A stretch of DNA of 64,000 nt from Brugia malayi. Its lineage: Eukaryota > Nematoda > Chromadorea > Rhabditida > Onchocercidae. Below the pieces are notes generated by a model. That model did no database searches and was not told where the DNA came from. It was given only the letters and a program-made list of their open reading frames with translations. Below, piece after piece: positions 8,650 through 19,640 of the stretch. Position 1 is the first letter of the stretch. Each line of letters starts with the position of its first letter. The DNA lies in contig NW_025062475.1 of assembly GCF_000002995.4 (NCBI RefSeq), forward strand, positions 4,750,528 to 4,814,527, given 5' to 3'. A program made the position numbers and the translations under genes.

Positions 8650-9555
8650 TGGAAATAATTTCTCGTTTGAAGCTTAATTTGATAAGCCAAAATGCCCACA
8701 CTGTTGCTCTTAACATGCGAGTCTAAAACGCTTCTCATCTGTAAATTGAAATTTTATTGATTTCAAAGTTTTCTTTACCTTTCTAATAGTTGTCATAATT
8801 GCTCTATTAAATTCACCGTCTTCTTGGTATTTGAATTCCTATTGTGGCTATTTACTTTTCCCCACTTCTAGTCACTGCAATCCCTTTCATCATGGTTGAT
8901 AGTTTTTGAGTTTACTTGGTGGAATTCCTCTAGTAACAACGTTCATTTGATTATGCGCACTTGGAAGATATCAGGAAGTGAAATCTGCCTTTCATATCTC
9001 TTCTACTCAATTTTGTATAAACCGGGAAATAATCTTGAATAATTTTTGATCCAAAATAGAGCACATTTAGAATTAGACCAAAGTGTTACAGGCACATCTT
9101 TTTGCTTCAATACAAACTGTATAATTTTTACCCCAATTAGTACTGAAAGTAATTCCAAACGAGGTATGGTAATTTAAGTGGGGCAATACGTGATTTAGCA
9201 TAAATGAGAAATGTTGAGTTCTTACCATATTTTTTGATAATGAGAACATGCATTGCTGCTGTGTATGTTTTATTTGAAACATCCGAAAATACATGTATTT
9301 CTAGTTGATCTAATGGGTTTATTACAGGTCGAGCTATTGTATTCTTTTTTTTTTGCCAACTTCATATCATATCATTGATTCCCACTGTTTTTTCTTTTTT
9401 TTTTTTGTTTTTTTTTTGATAGGTTCAAGGCTGCTCTCACAACTTGTTTTGTTTCCATAAAAGTTGAAGGAATAATTTTAATGTAATCATTGAAGGAACT
9501 AAAAACCCTAGAGGGTCATACTATGAAGCAACAAATTGCAAGATAGTTCTCTCAG
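8650..9555 (-). pseudogene. BEL/Pao pol relic: RT tail, RNase H and downstream region
   Basis: Minus-strand translation in shifting frames gives the order of motifs typical of BEL/Pao pol: YDPLGFLVP with LKLFLQLLW (about 9540-9430), then AKSRIAPLK, IPRLELLSVLIG and VTLWSNSKCALFWI (about 9220-9070), then VVTRGIPPSKLKNYQPW (about 8960-8900), and ATVWAFWLIK near 8690. At least one frameshift separates SRIAPLK from IPRLELL, and several in-frame stops are present. It is a dead fragment, in the same orientation as the relic at 19,615-20,780, which holds the preceding domains. Confidence 0.75.
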
Positions 9556-12500
9556 TTACTTTCTTTTAATTCCATGGTTTAAGTATTATATTATACGAAT
9601 TATATTTAAATCATAAATCCAATTGATACCAAGAAAACTATTTTAGTTAGAATTATCCTTGTCGTAGTGGATTCATTGTTTTGATAAAAGATTCATTGTT
9701 TCAAAAATGGAAAAAACAAAGGTACACAATTTCACAAGAAACTGCGTGGGGTATTTTATGGTCTTTTTCATGTGGAAACAAAGCCTAGTCAATTATTACT
9801 TTGCAGTTTGTAGCGTTACGCTTTTTGATTGTAAATAAAAGTTAGCAAAATTTCATAGTGATTTTCAGTTTTTCGAGTGATATAAAATTGAAACTTATTG
9901 CATTGCGACAAAAATGATTTAATTCGAGAATGAACAAATGCTAATTTAAACAACAAACATAATCAAATTCTACGGAATCGGTTTCCATTCATAAACCAAG
10001 AAAACTATCTTTGTTGGGATAAACTGACAAAATATGGTTGCACAATCCTATTAAGTGGAACTACAAGTGGTCTGCCAGTGCTGAAACAAAAGGACTGTTA
10101 AATGATGCAAAGAAAACAACGCTAGTAGTGTACTTATGAGAAGATATTAGAAGGTAAACTTACTTCCAAGGTAGCATTGCATCAGTTATTCGTCCAATCT
10201 ACAATAATTGATTGAGGAGACTCGTGGCGTATGGAGTAACGGTATTCTGCGATGTGCTTAGAAAGGTAAAGGTGACATGGGTATAGTTCTCGTTAACGAT
10301 AACATCAGTGGGAAAAAAATCGTTCACCCTGAGAACCCGCACTTTTGATTTTTTAGTTTTTTTTTTTTCAGTGTCACATCATATCTATATAAATTCTCAA
10401 AAATTACCGGAGCGGATCGCTTTGACGCTACTAATAATATGTCTGTGCCGAAAATGCAAAAAAATAATATGAAAAGTGCAAATCGTGGGTTTTTCATCGT
10501 TTGCAAAGCGTTTCCAGAATTAGTGCCTTAATGAAGGGAAGCAATGTGAATTTAATACAAACACATATTACAGTGAGTTAAATTTTAATTTGATGAGCCT
10601 TGAGGTTGCGACTTTTCATTCTAACGGAAAAGGACAGCCAATTTAGATTTTCAAGCAACTTACCAATCGTTTTTTGAAAGTAAAAATGAAGACCGAATGA
10701 ATTCGAGGGATACGATGCAAATATACAATGAATTCCATGTCAATTTCGTTTCTCTTTTAAGCTGAATAATCTTTGCTCATTGCATGAATTTAACAACAAG
10801 TTTATTATAAATTTTGATCAATTAATCTCGTATTTTTTGCATAATAAAATGGAAAATGACTTTTGTCCTACGTAAATCCGCATACTATCGAAAAAGGTTG
10901 AAAGCATTCATTTCAAAAGAAATAGATTCGATGTTAACACTCAATAAACTCTAGCAGTAGTTAAAAATAACAGTAATTAAAAGTAATAGTAACCAGACAG
11001 TGTATTTTTCATTGATGGAATCTTCCAGAAATATAATTTGTATGTGATAACGAGGATCAGTTTTAATAGTAGAGTTTTTTTTTTTTTTTTTTTTTTTCAT
11101 TACAAAATGTGAAAGAAATGAAGAAATAATTCCTTATGAATAATATTTAATAAAATTCCGCATATCTGTATTTGTGGTTACATGTTATCATAAATGAGCA
11201 AAATTTCTGTCTTTGGCATGAAATGTAATCTTTATTAAATTATATTTTAAACAAACAAGCGAAATTAATTATCCACAAAATTACTTCTTTCGTCTTTTTT
11301 CTTTTCGTTTTTAACGCAGTTTCTGTTGATAGTATAAATATTAATATATTATCTTTTTCGATATTTTTGCTTGCTGCAATTGAAGACAAACGTTTATGAC
11401 AAATTATATTAAGCGTAGCAGAACAGTAATCACTGTAATATTTGCCAAATTTTTTTAAGACAATCAAAAAGTCGTAAGTTACTTACAATCTAATCAATAT
11501 TTATAGATTATTTGAAACAAAAAAATTGAAATATGTATTTGTGTGCATGTGTCTGTGTGTGTATGTGTGTGTGTGTGTGTGTGTGTGAAAATTATCCCTC
11601 AAATTTTTATTAGCTAATTGCCATACTCTTATATTATTTATTGGTAATTTCAGCCACCAAAAAACACTCACAAATAAAGTATCCCAATTCATTTCAATCC
11701 GCTGATCCTTCTTTGCTATCGTTTCATATCGCGCTTTGATTTCTTCAATTTTAGAGCAAAATCCTTATCGGATATGCCTTTCATCGTCTACAACGATAAT
11801 AAAGCAATTTGTTTCTTTTTGATAAAATATTCGAGATTTTAGAAAGTTTCAATATCTTTAAAACATATTTATTATGATAATCCATGGAAATAGCTACAAA
11901 TGAATCATTTTATTCTGTCAAATTTATGTTAATGAATAGCTTATAATTTTTTATTAGTTTCTTTATGTAAAATAAAATTTTAAACTAGACTAGGTCACAT
12001 ACACTATTTTCAGGTTGTCCTGATTTTTGTTTGTCAAGGCCAAAAATGCCAAAATTTTTGCCCATAAAAATGTAGAGTGTCTAAAAGTACAATCAATAAT
12101 AATTTAATAAAAATTGCAGAGGAGTTTTACGCTATTATGTTTTATTGTGATAGATGTGATTTATTTTATTTTCTTTAACCTTATATTTCGGATTGTCGTC
12201 ATCAGCAATTTCCATTATATTCTCTCATTTCAGGCAATGATTCTTCTTGTGTTATGACTTTTCAATTGTTTCAATTGTGTTGAAGCATAAAATATATAAA
12301 GCAATCTTGACGTTGCTGTAGTGTGGCCAAAGTCAAAAAAGAAATTATATACCAAATCAATATGATTTATATCGGTAGTCCGATATAAATCTCTGATACA
12401 GTTTGTTTCCCAAGTTTTTGCTAAACCGCTAATCCATTTTCACTTCCAAACTACTAAAATCTCATCAAAGTCTTAAAAAGGAAAGAATATTACAAAGCCT

Positions 12501-12913
12501 TAACTAAGCAATCTATACAAATTCTAAAAAACAGTATTTGCTTTAGCTTTCCTGTAGTAATGAAAAACATTAACTGTTGTTAGAACTCACATCACTTCAC
12601 AGTTAGTAATTATTTTGTAATATGATATAATGGAGAAAATGACAGTATTAATTTGTCATCGAACTTACAATTGCAATCACAAAGAATGACAAATGTATTT
12701 CCACCTTAACAAAATGCACATTTTTTCATGATGATTTTGAAAATGGATTACAGTAATAAATCATCTCGAAAAGCAAAAAAAATTGCCCAATAATCCATCG
12801 ACTAGTGCACGTCAGTGGCCAGACATCTCATTGACAATTTAACACTTTACATGAAGTGATTTTCAAGAGATTCGAGAGATTTTTAGAGAGAGAGAAAGAG
12901 AGCTTCGAGAGAT
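9556..12913. other. long AT-rich region without recognised genes
   Basis: About 3.4 kb with homopolymer runs (T21 near 11,080), a TG microsatellite (11,540-11,587) and no conserved coding pattern. One minus-strand ORF (about 10,330-10,500) has a hydrophobic N-terminus but no other support. Residual retroelement sequence upstream of the relic at 8650-9555 is possible but I could not recognise RT motifs. Confidence 0.5.
11540..11587 (+). repeat. TG/CA dinucleotide microsatellite
   Basis: Imperfect GTGTG run of about 48 bp with interruptions (CATG, CTG, ATG). Confidence 0.9.
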
Positions 12914-13081
12914 CACGAAGTAAAACTTAGATTCAATAGGGGAAATTTAAATTTATCGAACACAAATATTATTGGATTTTATAAATTTATAATGTCTATT
13001 TGTACGCATAAATAGCTTAAGTTTCTCATATGATATTAACGTTGACAAAATTGTTAGGATTGTAAGTTTAGCACTTTAGTA
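12914..13081 (+). repeat. direct repeat, copy 1 (about 165 bp)
   Basis: Sequence from CACGAAGTAAAACTTAG to TAAGTTTAGCACTTTAG recurs in the same orientation at 16,631-16,799 with few differences. The pair brackets zinc-finger unit C, about 3.7 kb apart. Confidence 0.85.
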
Positions 13082-13406
13082 CTGACATGTTAGTTCAAAA
13101 TCGGGTTTAGCTTATAAATAAACTGTTCATCGTGTGTTTTCATATGTTTAATACATTCTAGTTTTTAGTGTTCACTGTAAGCCTCAAAATAAAGACTTTT
13201 CGACTGCTTCCTTGTTAAATGAATCTTCCCAATTCAGAGAAGTAATAGCATCTGGCCAGTTGGCATGTAGATTGGAATTTCATTAAAGTAATAAGTCATG
13301 GTTGAAAAACAAAAAATCATTAAAGAACTTAAAGTTTGAATCATTGTATCTTCCTAATTCAGAGAAGTAATTCAACCAGAATTTATACAAAATTTCCAAT
13401 TGATGG

Positions 13407-13603
13407 CATATTCTCGCTAAAATTTCTTCAAGAATTGTCTTGATGAGAATGGTAGGCACAGTTATTTTTTGGTAATGACTTAAATTTACATTATTTTTAA
13501 TGAAAATTAACTTATTCCTACTAAAAATGCATTTGATATAAAAATAATATAATTAAACAATTTGGTAATGTCAAATTCCAACTGATCAAATTAAACGTTC
13601 AAG
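13407..13603 (+). repeat. dispersed inverted repeat, copy 1 (about 200 bp)
   Basis: The reverse complement of this segment matches 20,875-21,050 with moderate divergence; the best block is the stretch TTTGGTAATGACTTAAATTT and its flanks. No coding capacity is seen. It may be part of a decayed element or mark the edge of a rearranged block. Confidence 0.75.
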
Positions 13604-14070
13604 ACATAAAAGCTGGTCGAATAGTGAACTTGAAAGAGGTCAATTAATGGAATATAATACTTTCCATGCAATTTCAGCAGATGAAAGATTGTTGGAATAG
13701 AACAAAAGCGAAATATGTAAATTTAGCTCACAACAATTGTCAAAATGTTGTACATTTTCTGTTGTACATTTTTATAACATTATCCATTCATGTTTTTTCA
13801 CAATTGGTTCAAACAAAATTTTTGTCACCCGATTTTTTTACTAGAGAATAACAAAAGATTTGTTGTGTTTCATGTGACGTAATCCTACTAGATTAAGCAT
13901 GAAATGTTAGCATTTCAGTCAGATTCCTGTACAGTACGTCAGTTAAGTGTAAATTGAAAATGTAATACTCAATGAGAAGAAAAATAGAAGTAAAAGAATT
14001 GGAAAGTTATAGAATATTGAAACAAAAAGAGTGAGATTCATCTGATAAATAATGATTAGAATTATCATAA

Positions 14071-14146
14071 TGAAGTTGTAGAATTTCTGCATCATTCTGA
14101 TGATATTATCAGAAATATCGTGCAGCTTCTCATTCTTGCGCACTTG
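14071..14146 (+). repeat. inner inverted repeat bounding unit C, left copy
   Basis: The reverse complement of this 75-bp segment recurs at 16,381-16,455 (shared AAGAATGAGAAGCT and TCATCAGAATGATGCAGAAA). Equivalent left copies occur at 4728-4803 (unit A) and 5200-5275 (unit B). Confidence 0.75.
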
Positions 14147-14503
14147 TAGAGTCTTTTAGAAATATTTTCAAATTAATGAAAAATGATGAAGTGATATTAA
14201 TTAATTATCAGGAGTTACACGACAGGTAACAATTGATGGCCGTATGAATTTAATTTTTCATGCATGACAATTTAATTTTTAATCTTTTATTCATACAGTC
14301 CAAAAGCGTATTCATCAGCTATTAATTTAAGAATGGAAAAATTAGAGTGAAAGGAAAAAAATATGAGGAATGATGCAAATAAGACAGATTAAAAACTGTT
14401 TAAACCTTTGGCCGTTTAATTCCAACCAATCTGAAATAAAGACTTTCAATCGAGTATTTCTGTCATTGTAAAAATTCAGTTTTTCATCTTGCTCTTCATT
14501 TCA

Positions 14504-15062
14504 ATGACACAAATCATCTGGTTGAGCTTTCTGCTTTGTACTGTTTTGGCTGAGAATGAAACTATCTCTCTACTAAATCTCGACATCGATGACATTACAT
14601 GGGATGACTGTAGCAATGGGTACTTCTCAACTAGTTTCAACATCCTTGATAATAGCAATTTGGAGTCGATCCTAGGTTCAAGCATTGATGTTCATAAAAG
14701 AGATCCAGAAAATACTGGTAGAGAATTACCAGGATCATCTGCTAGGAATTTGGAGATTAGCATTTCATCTGATTTTTCGCACTTCGATTTCACTGATTTG
14801 TGGAAAAGTGAGCATAGAAGCAATGAGGATTCGAAAATCGAAACCGTCCCAATTACAACAGGAAACTCTCAGTTGCAAGAATTGCCGAGAACAGATGGTG
14901 AGAATATGCATAGCAGCATTTCATCCGACCCTCTACACTTCGTAGATCTCAGTCATTTCCGCGAAATTAACGATGCAAGTACTAAGGAATTTGAAAACAT
15001 AACTGATCTCGTTACTGCGAAAAATTCAGAGTTATTTGTTTTGCAAAGCGCTTCCATTACAG
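14504..15062 (+). CDS. constant first exon of zinc-finger gene copy C
   Basis: Same exon as copies A and B: ATG 14504, signal peptide MTQIIWLSFLLCTVLA, donor after 15062 in phase 1. Substitutions relative to A include Asp for Glu in HKREPE, Ser for Thr in ELPGTS and Ser for Asn in INDANT, plus loss of the NIS sequon as in B. A trans-splice-like acceptor AAAAATTCAG precedes the ATG by 27 nt. Two cassettes follow. The open frame and near identity suggest recent duplication or gene conversion. Confidence 0.8.
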
Positions 15063-15191
15063 GTAACATTAAGCTTTTGCTTCTAATATAAATTAAAACC
15101 ATAATCACTTTCCAAAATATAACAATTATTTACCAAATGATAAATGGAAGATGCTAATTGCAAAAACAAATGTTATAGAAGAATTTTTCAG

Positions 15192-15457
15192 ATAAGAAAA
15201 ATTATGAGTGTCCCCATGTCGGATGTACTATGAAAACAAAGAATTACAATGAATACATAGCTCACAAGAAAACACACCCCAAACCTTTTATTTATGAATG
15301 CAGAATGCCCGGTTGTGGGCGAACATTCAATCATCCATCATCATTCTACAACCATCAGGAAGCACATGGGCCTAAACTTCAGTGCGGGAACTGTGGCAAA
15401 ATTTTCAACTCAAAAAATAATTTGAGGTCTCACAAGAAGCATTGTACGAAAGCATAG
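15192..15457 (+). CDS. zinc-finger cassette exon C1 (chimaeric)
   Basis: Acceptor AATTTTTCAG ends at 15191, phase 1. The first half (finger 1 KNYNEYIAHKK, start of finger 2 CRMPGCGRTFNHP) is like cassettes B2/A2; the second half (SSFYNHQEAHGPKLQCGNC to the end) is like A3, and so is the sequence after the stop. An 8-bp deletion near the end removes CTCCACGT, so the protein stops at KHCTKA. All three fingers stay complete. Predicted spliced protein 274 residues. Confidence 0.76.
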
Positions 15458-15835
15458 TTTCACAAATTTAGCAGAACTCTAACATGTTTGCCTTCCTGGA
15501 GTGAAATGCACAGCTGAGAAAGATTCATTATATAGCAGTACAAAATTCAATAGATCAATATTTAACAAAGACTCAACAAAGAGATAGATCCTTCTCATTT
15601 ATATTCAACATATAAAAAGATAAACTGTATCTGCTGTTTAAGGAATGGAATGAATGTGTAAAATTGTAGGTATTAACAGCAAAGAATCGAGGACTGGATA
15701 TGATTTCATCGCAGCGGAAAATTTACAAAAAAAAAAAATTTTAAATACATGAGAAAACTAGTAAAGAACTGTGACCTGAGCTGTTAAGTATATCGATAGA
15801 ATTATAAAAACAAATGTTGTAAAAGAATTTTTCAG

Positions 15836-16107
15836 ATGAGGAAAATTACGAGTGCCTCCATGTCGGATGTACTATGAAAACAAAGAATTACAGTGAGTAC
15901 ATAGCTCACAGAAAAACGCATCCCAAACCTTTTATTTATGAATGCAGAGTGCCCGGTTGTGGGCGAACATTCACTCATCCATCATCATTCTCCATTCATC
16001 AGGAAACACACAAAATTAATGTTCAGTGCGAAAATTGTGGCAAAATTTTCATCTATAGGAATAATCTAAGCGCTCATAGGAAGCATTGTACGAAAGCTCC
16101 ACGTTAG
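15836..16107 (+). CDS. zinc-finger cassette exon C2
   Basis: Acceptor ATTTTTCAG ends at 15835, phase 1, stop TAG 16107. The finger-region protein is identical to cassette A4, with the THKINVQC linker and finger-3 helix IYRNNLSAH. Flanking introns are near identical to A4's as well. This anchors the 3' ends of units A and C as true equivalents. Confidence 0.78.
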
Positions 16108-16380
16108 TTTCACAAATTTAGCAAGACTTCAAACATATTTGTCTGTTTGAAGCGAAATGCACGAGAAAATGTGCTGAAAATGTGCACATGAAAACGTTGT
16201 ATAATAGCTATACAAAATTCAGTAAATAATGCGATGCAAAAAAAAAGCCATGTAAAGAAGCACGTAATTGCTCCATTAGGCCAAATTTCGGCAAACTTTT
16301 TATACCTTTTGGTATATTCATTCTAGCCGTAACAGAAAGCAATTAACATTTCGCGAATATTTCGGAAGAAATACGATAAG

Positions 16381-16455
16381 GTGCTCAAGAATGAGAAGCT
16401 ACACGGCATTTCTGGTGCTATCATCAGAATGATGCAGAAATTTTACAATTTTGTT
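16381..16455 (-). repeat. inner inverted repeat bounding unit C, right copy
   Basis: Inverse of 14,071-14,146. In unit A the matching right-hand copy is cut by the LTR: only about 30 bp (1018-1047, ACAGCTTCTCACTCTTGCGC) remain. Confidence 0.75.
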
Positions 16456-16630
16456 GATATTCATAAATCTATCTTATTTTATGGAGTAAATACACATTTG
16501 CAATTTTTCTCCTTATGAAAATTTCAGCCAATAAAAATTAATCATTACATAAATGAATTGACATTATTCAAATAAAGTAGCTAATTAATCAAGTAAGAAA
16601 TATTCCTTTTATTTGATTTTTTTGAATTGT

Positions 16631-16799
16631 CACGAAATGAAGCTTAGAATCAATAGGGGAAATTTAAATTTTTCGAACACAAATATTATTGGATTTTATA
16701 AATTTATAATGTCTATTTGTACGCATAAATAGCTTAAGTTTCTCACATGATGTTAACATTGACAAAATTGTTATTATTCTAAGTTTAGCACTTTTAGTA
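16631..16799 (+). repeat. direct repeat, copy 2
   Basis: Second copy of the 12,914-13,081 sequence, starting CACGAAATGAAGCTTAG. Homology stops after GTTTAGCACTTTTAGTA. Confidence 0.85.
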
Positions 16800-17699
16800 G
16801 TTCTTTACCACTTCCAATAGTAAAAGGAGGTTAAACAGTGCAAAGAAAATAGCGCTAACGGCAAAATTATCAAAAAGCATAGTGAGCAAACTTATTTTTA
16901 TGATAAAATTGTAACACTGATCTACCCAACTTTCAAGTGTGGGAAATTCGTTCATTTCGTCAATAATATTCCGATGACTTTGTGAAGAAAATAACTTCAA
17001 ATTCAAAATATTCAATTTCTTCATGCATTTGAACAGTGACAGCAATAATAATAATAGTAATAGGTCATGATAATAATAACGATTCACCTACATGTTATGT
17101 AAACGTTTTACATGCATATACTATAATAGTAATTACGTATCAGAGATATGAACAACTAATAAGATTTCACATGCGCTGTCCTTACTTCGATAGCATTTAC
17201 GGATTTCTTATCATATCTTTCTTTTTAAAGTTTTCTTTTTTTTAACTAGTATTCATTGCTTGATATTTTAATTTATCCGTTTAGTAAGTAAAAAAAAAAG
17301 AAGAAAAACGATCCTTCTTTTGTTTTTTATATAAATTCTATAGTTTATTGTATTGTAGAACAAACATAGTAATGATGACGAAAGGACACATTAGCTTTGT
17401 GATTTATTTGGTTTATTGAATGAATATGAATCATACTGATTATCAATAGATAATACTAAGGAAAAAAAAAACTGATGTTATTGGAAATAGCAAAGTTATT
17501 AATACGGATATTTCATTACTACGCAGTTATTTCATTTAGAGAGTTCAAGTTTTCTTCAAATTAAAGTTGAAATGAATTTATGTAATGTCAGGAATCAATT
17601 AAAGCTAATGCTTGCTTTCTATTTAATTCATATAAAGTTATTGATTACAGAAATAGAAATTAAATGTTAAATTTCAAATTTTATTTTGTAGATATTGTT
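16800..17699. other. AT-rich spacer, no gene seen
   Basis: Low-complexity AATAAT-rich sequence near 17,040-17,080 and several A runs. ORFs on both strands are compositional only. Confidence 0.5.
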
Positions 17700-18345
17700 T
17701 GTTGCTAATAGTTAGTCGTTTGTGTGGATTACCATACGATAAACTAGAAAGGATATTCAGTCAGTTTGGTAAAAACTATGATTTTATGGTATTTCAATCT
17801 CAACTTTCTTACTCATTCGTCATTTTTTAAGTTATAGCTAGAGCTCATTTAGCTTATCAGAAGCTTCATGGACAAGTACCATCAGAATTGAATTCGAATG
17901 CTTGGTTCCGAAATATTTAAGGAAAACCTGGTCAGGTAACATTTATATTTGTGAACCTGGAAATGGTATAGTGTCGCATGTTGATACTCATTCTCCATTC
18001 AGCGATATTATAGCTTGGCTTAGTTTGCTTTCAGGTTTATTTTGCATTTTTTTTTTGGAAAATCATCTGAAAAAATTTCATGAAGATATATTAATGAATT
18101 TTGTTTATTCATTCGACGTAATCGTGGAAGTTTTCACCTACTTCTATAGCCTTATAATTTTTTTGAGATTGTCATTTCGATTTAAAACGGAGCTACTCAA
18201 GTTATTATTCCCTTAGATCTCGTATGGAATTTTGTCACTTTGCAAATACTTCAACAATTTATGATGTTCTTTTGCCAAGCTTTAGTTTTGTAGTAAAGCG
18301 GGAGAGTCACGATATCGATATATGAAAACATGGATATTTTACTTT
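17700..18345 (+). pseudogene. alkb-8 / ALKBH8-like pseudogene (RRM + AlkB dioxygenase remnants)
   Basis: Translation in changing frames recovers ALKBH8 landmarks in the right order: RRM-like SRLCGLPYDKLERIFSQFG (about 17,720), HLAYQKLHGQVPSEL (about 17,850), then YICEPGNGIVSHVDTHSPF (17,950-18,010), where the family has YEPGQGI-xHIDTHSxF with the Fe(II)-binding HxD, and GESRYRYMK (about 18,305), the family's GESRYxW. ALKBH8 enzymes modify wobble uridine in tRNA. Frame changes are needed after the RRM start, between the HVDTHS block and an MEF-like strand, and before GESRY, and no methyltransferase domain follows. I infer a decayed fragment, not a working gene. Confidence 0.62.
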
Positions 18346-19489
18346 TTTGTTGTTTTTCTTATTATTACTTCTAGTATGCATTATTGTTTTAATTTAGGTA
18401 CTATCATTTATTCCGTGATTTTAAACTCGAAGATTTAATTAACAATGTTGGTGCTTGTATTGTTGAGAAATTTTTTTATGACAAGGGAATTGAATTACTT
18501 ACATAAGGAAAGCATGGAAATTTTTATAATTATTTTTAGTAATTTGATCTATAAATGCATTGCAGACTATAGATATGACTGATATTTTTCTTTCTCTTTT
18601 TAAGCTATCATTAAGTAATTTGAAAATTCTTGAGCATATTGGTTACATTTATTTGATCTGCGTTATAGTAGAAAATTTCTCTATTTCACTAGCTGGATGA
18701 ACTTTACAACTAGATTTTTTATTTAATTCAGATGATTAACAATAATTAACTTCCTGAAATCTTTCTTCAGAACTCCAATGATGCTGTTTAAATCAGCAAA
18801 AATAACACATTTTAGTGGAAGTAAGCTGAAACAGGTGTTTTTCTGGGATTTTTATGAAGAAAGGGTCAGGTTACTGTCGTGAATTTGAAATATCGTTTTG
18901 GCCAAAAGAGTTAGATGATTTGGATTAGTTAAGTTCGTTGGACTTATTTAAGTTTGTGGAAGTTGAATTGAACTCTTTGCTTCTTGTCTGCGAGCAAGAC
19001 CGACCCAGTTATCGTATTTTCTTTCAAATAATGAATCGGCACAACATACAGTTGAATAATAGAAACAGCAGATGAATGAATGGCAGTATTGAATAGCTTT
19101 GTGAGAAAAAGAATAAGGAATTGATACAGAGTGATAAATCGTTAGAAATATAATAAATTTTTTTTTTCGGTTTTCCGACACTCTATGTGTACACTCTGGG
19201 AATTTATTGAGGTCCCGCATAACAATTTGTAAGTGTTGGAAATTTAAATTTCCAATTTAATTCATTTGCAACTTTGAATCTTATTAATCTTTTGGCTTGA
19301 CCGAATAAAATATTTGTTTACATTTTAAATCAATAATTTTCTTTCATTGAAGTATCAATACTGGAAACGTTCCACAGGGACAAAATACAACATTGTCAGC
19401 AGAGGCACAAAAAAAGTTTCAGATAATTTTCAGTCGCATTGACATTCCTTATTTACTTGTAATTTGCCTTACAAGAACAGTTTCAATTT
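18346..19489. other. no recognised gene
   Basis: AT-rich sequence between two pseudogene blocks. A minus-strand ORF at 18,948-19,220 has no recognisable domain. Further alkb-8 exons were looked for and not found. Confidence 0.45.
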
Positions 19490-19640
19490 CATTTAAATAA
19501 TAAGATTAAACACTGAATTTTTAAAATGACAGAATTTTTCGAATGGAAGCTTTTTATATTAAACGACCAAAGGTTCAAACATTTCTTAATCTCCCTTCTG
19601 ATTCGTATTATTTCTCATACTTTTTCATTCGGTTTTTGAT
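19490..19640 (-). pseudogene. remnant of zinc-finger unit 5' flank (fourth copy)
   Basis: Resembles 4390-4530 of unit A in the same orientation: CACTGAATTTTTAAAATGAC against AACTGAATTTTTACAATGAC, then the AACGACCAAAGGTT block and TTTCTCATACTTTTT. The constant exon that should follow is absent. It abuts the RT relic directly. Confidence 0.6.

Larger units (their letters stand above)
13758..16455 (+). repeat. zinc-finger unit C (third copy of the duplicated block)
   Basis: Matches unit A in reverse from TGTACATTTTCTGTTGTAC at 13,758 to the inverted-repeat end at 16,455. It contains one constant exon and two cassettes. Compared with unit A it lacks the sequence from inside cassette A1 or A2 to inside A3, so it is about 1.4 kb shorter. 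Confidence 0.8.

Noticed and set aside
10324..10506. Minus-strand ORF with a hydrophobic start (MKNPRFALFILFFCIF)
   Set aside because: Signal-peptide-like, but it runs into a poly-A-derived Lys tract and stops; no homologous exon or splice partner found.
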